This document shows, one piece after another, positions 21,331 to 26,040 of a DNA stretch of 26,040 nucleotides. The position numbers and the translations under genes were made by a program. This DNA comes from Fomitopsis serialis (Eukaryota > Basidiomycota > Agaricomycetes > Polyporales > Fomitopsidaceae): positions 1-26,040 of the forward strand of contig NW_025955466.1 in NCBI RefSeq assembly GCF_022376445.1. Direction: 5' to 3'. Under the pieces are notes generated by a model, which was not told the DNA's origin, did no database searches, and saw only the letters and a program-made list of their open reading frames with translations. How positions within the stretch are numbered: position 1 is the first letter of the stretch; each line of letters begins with the position of its first letter.

Positions 21331-21674
21331 CCCGACGAAGACAGCCCCGACCGGTTCGCTCGGTTCCAACACCTCGCGCAGTGTATCCTCTCCACTAACG
21401 GGCTTATCCGCTCGCCCGTCAACATCCTCGTCTGGTGCGCGCTCTCTGCGCTCTCTGCGGGAAGCCGCTCCTCCCCCGCCTGCACCGCACGGTCTCGTAC
21501 GCCGACTTGGCATTCTGTGTGGACTTCCTGCTCCTCATCCCACGGACACCGCGCCACACCGACGTGCAGCACTGGGACAAGGCGTACGACCCCAAGTACG
21601 AGACATTGACGAAGACAAAGTGTGAGTACATGCAAATCCTGACGGCGCGTGACCAGCTGATGACACAATGCTAG
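20888..21674 (+). pseudogene. possible decayed coding segment in the hAT-like element
   Basis: Two stretches look more protein-like than their surroundings. One at 20888-21130 reads LASLLSDALRDVQLSH...QPVLIPVHYAAARPV. The other runs from about 21340 (RFARFQHLAQCILSTNGLI) and then, after a shift of frame near 21440, CGKPLLPRLHRTVSYADLAF and DVQHWDKAYDPKYETLTK to a stop at 21674. The frame change sits beside a duplicated GCGCTCTCT. No family is recognised and the exons cannot be linked confidently. Confidence 0.3.
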
Positions 21675-22230
21675 CGCAAACCTGACAGATATGCACCCTG
21701 CGCGGCGTGTAAGGGCCCGCCGAGCGACAACCTGCCATGCCCCAGCCCGAGGCGCATAGGGCCGTCAAGGACAAGCATGCTACACCCTAGCCCGAGAAGG
21801 AGGCAGCCCACCGAGTACAAACACAACAAGCGGGCGCATAGCCTACCCTCGATGCATCGGCCGGACGAAGCCACTACGTGTAAGCTCGACGCATGATGAG
21901 CACGAGCCAGCAAATCAACACCCTAGGCCACCAGCAAGTTCCAGGGTGTGTGTGAGTTTGCGGAGCAGAGCCCGATGCACAGAGCCCAACAAACAGAGCC
22001 TTGATGCGCGCGAGCCCACCTGGCACCGGCAGTAGCTCGTACAAACCTACCGTAATGATTAGCATTATTCCAACTGTAGTGATCAGTAGATTAATATATT
22101 TGATTGCCTCGATTTCGTATGACCTGGCTGATCTGGCTGACGAACTGAGCAGTCTGACGGGTTGTCTGAGCATCCTGAGCATCCTGTCTGACGAGTTAGT
22201 GGCGAAAAAAATCGAGGTCATGAGGGCTGA

Positions 22231-22285
22231 AGATCTGAAGCAATCTGAAGCAATCTGAAGGCTTCTGAAGGCTTCTGAAGCCTCT
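22231..22285. repeat. 10-bp tandem repeat, five units
   Basis: Units with the core TCTGAAG repeat every 10 bp: AGATCTGAAG, CAATCTGAAG twice, GCTTCTGAAG twice, then a broken unit. Inside the hAT-like element near its right part. Confidence 0.8.
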
Positions 22286-22649
22286 GACATGGCCGTCAGA
22301 CAGATTGCGCAAGTTCCTGATGGGCCAGGTAGAAGCCCAAGCAACGAGACGAGTATTCGCCCACTCATCCGCTATCCGCCCGCTCTCGCCTGCTTCTAGT
22401 GTTTTCCGACTTCACCGACGCTCGCCACCGCTCTACCCGCTAACGCTCACGTCATCGAACCTGGATTTCCCACATGCACACTCCCCCACTCACCCACCTG
22501 TTCGCTCGCCCACCCGCGCATGGACCCGCAGACCCGCCGTACCCGCACATGACCCGTACCCGTGAAGCGGGTACGGTACCCGGGCAGGTACGGGTACAGG
22601 TAAGCCCCAGACACCCGGGGGTTTACCCGTGCAATGCACTAATACTATC

Positions 22650-23366
22650 TGGTAACTAAACAGCCCTACGACTGATGGCGAGCGAACGACGGACGGATGA
22701 CGGGCCGGGCGACGACCGGCAACAACTGAGAATGAAGGACAACGGAGGGCGACAACGATGGACGGATGGATGGAGGATTGATCGACGAAGGACGGCGAAC
22801 GACAGACGACGGCGACGAACAGCGACAGTGACCAACAGACGAACCACAACAACGCACGACGATGCACAATGACGATGCATGATGACGATGCACGACAATG
22901 ACGGAAAGCGACTGACACATGACAGATGGCAATTGCGACGGACTCGGACTGTGACGGAGTGCGACAGACAACGACGGACGATGACGGACTGCCCGACTAT
23001 GACCGGATTGACTGCCCGACTATGACCGGATCAACGGACGACGGATAGACGACGAATGGGCGGATCAATGGACACCAGATCGACGGACAACGGATGGACG
23101 ATGATGGATAGACGGAGGATGGGCGGATAGATGGATGGGCGGATAGTGGATAGTGCGGACAGTGGATAGCAAATAGCGGATAGCAAATATTGGATAGCGA
23201 CAACACGACGGATGGATGGATGTGGACAGCGGAAAGACAACGCAGGGCGAGCCACAAACCAACGCGAGACATTGAGTGAGACATCGAAGACGGACAACGA
23301 AGACAGATGGCGACATGGCCGTATGAGGGAAGACGGAAGACGAGACACGACATTGAGCCTTCATAC
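22650..23366. repeat. GACGGA/GGATGGAC minisatellite-like block
   Basis: Begins just right of the hAT target duplication. Degenerate units of 4-8 bp (GACGG, GATGG, CGACGA, GGATAGC) fill nearly 700 bp; the + strand is poor in T and rich in A/G. At 22982-23035 a unit of about 23 bp (ACTGCCCGACTATGACCGGA) is repeated. No coding. Confidence 0.7.
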
Positions 23367-25107
23367 TCAGGCACCTTCCTCAGTGGGTGTGCCTGCAACA
23401 GGTTCTAGACTGAGTGAGCAAAGCACTGATTGGAGTCGAGTGTGAACTCACCTTGCCCAGACTCTTGAAGCTCATCTACCTGTACTCCCTCACCATCATT
23501 GACTTCGCTGCGACCTCCAGCATCACCTTCCCTGTCATCGCCACTGCCTGCCTCGCCGCCTGCCTCGCCCTTGTCACCCTCATCTTCCTGGTCACCACGT
23601 TGTTTCTTCCTAGACTTCGACGATGCAGCGCCTGCGCTCCGAGGTTTCTTCGAAGGGCTGGGAGGTGTCTTCTTCGAGCTGGGAGGTGTCTTCTTCCCCT
23701 TCGCCGACTCCGTGTTCTTCGTGGTCTTTGATGAGCTCGATGGCTTAGCTTTTGCTGTGCTCGACAAAGGCTTGGTCGCGGTCGCGGCCTTTGACGTGCC
23801 AGGCTCCTTGCTATGGCTCCGTGGCTTGGATGTGCCACAGTGTAACTGCAGCAGCGGGATGAAGCCACCTGGCTGCTCATCCCCCGACACCTCGACTGCA
23901 TCAGGTGTGGCATTGAGACGAGTGCTGTAACCACTGTCAGCAATTATCTCAGTCTCAAACTGAACATTACCTGATGTCCTTCCAAATCAATTCGTGTGTC
24001 TCCTCCAGATAGTCGGTGGCTCGATCTTCCAAGGTCTCGAGAACTGCCATCACTCCATCCCATCTAGGATAGGCGAGTGTTAACTGACTACAAGCAACTT
24101 GATGTGATGTAAGAAATACTGACTTTCCCGCAAAATTCTTGTTTGAGAACACCGTCACAGTAGCTTGGTTGTGCAATGCCACCTCCATCAATGCTGCTTC
24201 GATCTGTTGGTATGCCATTGCATGAGTAGCTTAAAGCATGAACACAATAGGAAAGTAAATACTTACTGCATTGCACGAGAGGGCAATAAGGTTCAGCGGT
24301 ACTTTGCTGAATTCTTCAAATGCAGAGTTGATACTCGCATCTGGGTGTCCCGCCAGGCCATAATACTGGTAGATCAGCTCTGGAATGCAATCACTTCGGA
24401 ACGGCTCCGTCGGCTCGACCTTCATACGCTAGGATGGTAGTTCATTCTCATGTTAGTTACTTCTGGTCTTGAATGCTAGTATCGTACCTCTCTGTCCAAC
24501 TTCTTCTTGCGGTCGAAGTGGAACTCTATGCCGCCGAAGACAAAATTGGCGATGTTGCGTTTACGACTGCCGTCGGTGACCGTCGTGGAGTGTGTCTCTA
24601 GAAGCCAGCCGGCGATCTCAGTCCTTTGAGCCACGGACAGACCATTGAGCTTGAAGACCTGCTCAACGACCTGTTTCGCCTTTTTCTTGAGCTCATTTCG
24701 CGTCTGTGATGAGCACGTCCAAACCTATAGTTGATCAGAGCCTCTGACATTCTGAACAATGGACTGTTTAGACTCACCACAGTGTAGACTTTCTTTCTCA
24801 TTGCCTCTCGTTCTTCATCTGTCATCTCCTTCCGAACTTCTGCTTTCCTTGCCTTCAGGTCCCCGTCCTTCTTTGCCTTCAGGCCTTGCAGCATCTGGAA
24901 TGCCTTCTTCAGGTCTGCATTGTGTTTATTGCTCTTCCCGTGTCCGAGATGCGCTTTGCGAATGCATGCACCAATCATCTTGTCACTGGAAGGCAGGCGG
25001 TTAGAGGTAATCGACGTCTCCTTAGTCCAGGCAGCCTTGAGGGCAATATGGAGGTGCAGACAGTTCTGCGCGGCAGATACAAGGGACTTGACACTGGCGG
25101 GCAGCAT
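23367..25107 (-). CDS. second DUF6532-like gene, N-terminally shortened, seven exons
   Basis: On the - strand, exons 25107-24778, 24724-24488, 24428-24267, 24203-24124, 24063-23971, 23924-23452 and 23404-23367 join to 470 aa. All six introns sit at the same places and phases as in gene 3. Matching blocks: LPASVKSLVSAAQNCL, RNELKKKAKQVVEQVFKL, IANFVFGGIEF, PLNLIALSCNAIEAALME and KWDGVMAVLETLED; the 93-nt exon has equal length in both genes. The tail is Ser/Lys/Pro-rich (two TPPSSKK/TPPSPSKK units) and then Gly/Glu/Asp-rich. The roughly 330-residue N-terminal part of gene 3 is absent. The only in-frame ATG upstream of the first block is the one inside the motif GCATCAGGAAAAACC (25104-25118), and a stop lies 11 codons further up. 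So it is either a truncated copy or one whose start codon was supplied by the inserted end. Confidence 0.8.
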
Positions 25108-25118
25108 CAGGAAAAACC
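25104..25118 (+). mobile_element. CATCAGG-type terminus at the 5' break of the second DUF6532 gene
   Basis: GCATCAGGAAAAACC, identical to 15960-15974. Homology with gene 3 starts on the - strand directly after it. The element would extend rightward, perhaps out of the window. Confidence 0.5.
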
Positions 25119-25826
25119 GCCCGCAGGGCAGGAGCTCTTAGAATTAATTTGAAGATAGCCAAACCGGTTTGAAGCGGTCAAACCGTTCAAACATGACTCA
25201 ATACAAGTACCCCTGTTTAAAGGTGTCAAAAATCTATCAAACCTGTTGCAAGATTGCCTCGTTTGCTTGAATCAAATTGCTATGGTTTGGTCTTTACTAT
25301 GAATACATCCATAGCAGGGCTTTCCAGGGGGAACATTTGAGTTTGGTATGATTGAAATGTCTTCAGAGGATTGCCAAAATATGTTTAATGACTTTCTTGT
25401 TCTCTCTCATTTGATTCAAAGCACACGGTTTCAGGGTCGCCGTTCCCTCAGGGTTGTTATTCCTCAATTTATTTACCAGCCCGGATAACACACATTCATG
25501 AATTAGCTGTCCTAAATATATTGATTTTGTACATGGGCGTGATGGGTGATGGTACACAGCGGCAATCCTACACGACGGGTATGCGAATGCAGTGGACATG
25601 GAACAATGTGAGGGGCTGGATATCATTGGAGGGCAGTGGAGAGCAGTACAACAACAGAGAACAATAATGCCAGCAGAGATGATAGGCATGAGGATGACGC
25701 CAGCGAAGACGATGCCAGCAAAGATGAGGAGAGAGGGGAAAGACAGTATCTTACAAGCGACCCTCCAACATCAGAGCCCTGTGGATAGCTCAGTCTTGCA
25801 ACCTACTGATGAGATAACCCACGCAC
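25119..25826. other. AT-richer flank with short palindromes, no gene
   Basis: Contains CAAACCGGTTTG (25160-25171), overlapping TTGAAGCGGT..AACCGTTCAA (25169-25190), and an A/G-rich stretch with ATGCCAGCA-like repeats at about 25665-25735. A 104-codon + strand frame at 25592-25906 is low complexity and overlaps the exon to its right, so it was not called. Confidence 0.4.
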
Positions 25827-26001
25827 CTAGGCCTTATCCTTGGACACAGCATTGGACGGCCCAGCCTGAGCGTTGTCAGGAGCACCACCCCTCGACCACC
25901 ACCTAGCCTTCACCTTCCCAGCATTGATAGGGTCTAGGTCCGCATTGGACTTCTCGTCGCCTTGCCCACTCTGCGAATCCACCCAAAGCCCAGCGAACAC
26001 C
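25827..26001 (-). CDS. 3' exon of an unrecognised gene (partial)
   Basis: On the - strand, after a pyrimidine-containing acceptor (TTCAG|G at 26002-26006), an open frame reads FAGLWVDSQSGQGDEKSNAD, then INAGKVKARWWSRGGAPDN and ends AGPSNAVSKDKA, stop TAG at 25827-25829. The hydrophilic Gly/Ser/Asn-rich end with KARWW resembles C-terminal tails of basidiomycete proteins. The rest of the gene lies outside the window. It could be part of a transposon gene. Confidence 0.4.
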
Positions 26002-26040
26002 CTGAACGATTGTTAGAAATGTAATCAAATAAAGTCAGCC

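Larger units (their letters stand above)
16320..22649. mobile_element. hAT-like non-autonomous transposon, 6.3 kb, with 8-bp target duplication
   Basis: The element spans 16328-22641. The left end reads TAGTGCATTGCAGGGGTA and the inverted right end TAGTGCATTGCACGGGTA (one mismatch in 18). Directly flanking are identical octamers ATACTATC at 16320-16327 and 22642-22649. An 8-bp duplication and TAGTG, fitting the YARNG rule, are diagnostic of the hAT superfamily. Subterminal GGGTA/TACCC repeats occupy about 80 bp inside the left end and over 100 bp inside the right end. I find no hAT transposase, dimerisation or BED-finger coding, so it must have been moved in trans or is decayed. The interior carries hairpin modules, low-complexity blocks and possible gene remnants. 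Confidence 0.8.

Noticed and set aside
1..26040. KDZ or other autonomous transposase, tRNA, rRNA
   Set aside because: None recognised on either strand; the link to KDZ elements rests only on the oxygenase family and is inference.

Overview
The window looks like a gene-poor, repeat-rich stretch of a basidiomycete (Agaricomycete, perhaps polypore-type) nuclear genome. The evidence is that real genes are split by many 45-75 nt introns with GTRNGY donors and CTNAY-like branch sites, the proteins have Ser/Lys/Pro-rich low-complexity ends, and the best recognised families (a DUF6532-like protein and an HxD...H...R 2-oxoglutarate/Fe(II) dioxygenase of the type expanded in mushroom genomes) are typical of that class. 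No rRNA, tRNA, CRISPR or bacterial signals are seen. All family names come from memory and motif reading; no search was run.

Left third (1-9.5 kb): three multi-exon genes in a row on the + strand. Gene 1 (566-2818, 6 exons, 659 aa) is not recognised. Gene 2 (3240-6390, 11 exons) ends in a 2OG-Fe(II) dioxygenase core that could belong to the fungal TET/JBP expansions, but one in-frame TGA lies just before the core. Gene 3 (6623-9493, 12 exons, 749 aa) is a DUF6532-like protein with charged, probably nuclear, flanks. A second, shorter DUF6532-like gene lies on the - strand at 23367-25107; it shares six intron positions with gene 3.

Middle (10-23 kb): a nest of mobile and repeated DNA. Two paralogous gene fragments on the - strand (10068-10779 and 15099-15955) have complementary losses. 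Between them is a 3.9 kb element with inverted ends (11119-15053). Next is a 6.3 kb element (16328-22641) with TAGTG ends and a perfect 8-bp target duplication, which are hallmarks of the hAT superfamily. Neither has a visible transposase. Both carry copies of an undescribed module of about 50-80 bp built around a GC-rich hairpin whose central pair swaps T-A for A-T. I count about 15 good copies and two eroded ones, in both orientations, embedded in strongly strand-asymmetric C/G-rich low-complexity DNA.

A short terminal motif, CATCAGGAAA, occurs at five places. Two are the ends of the 3.9 kb element. The other three sit exactly where homology of three different genes (both fragments and the second DUF6532 gene) breaks off, suggesting one transposon family has repeatedly cut genes here. 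The far right (25.1-26.04 kb) is AT-richer, with short palindromes and the last exon of an unrecognised - strand gene.

The best candidates for something new are the covarying hairpin module, the CATCAGGAAA breakpoint family, and the neighbouring dioxygenase and DUF6532 genes that may be transposon cargo.
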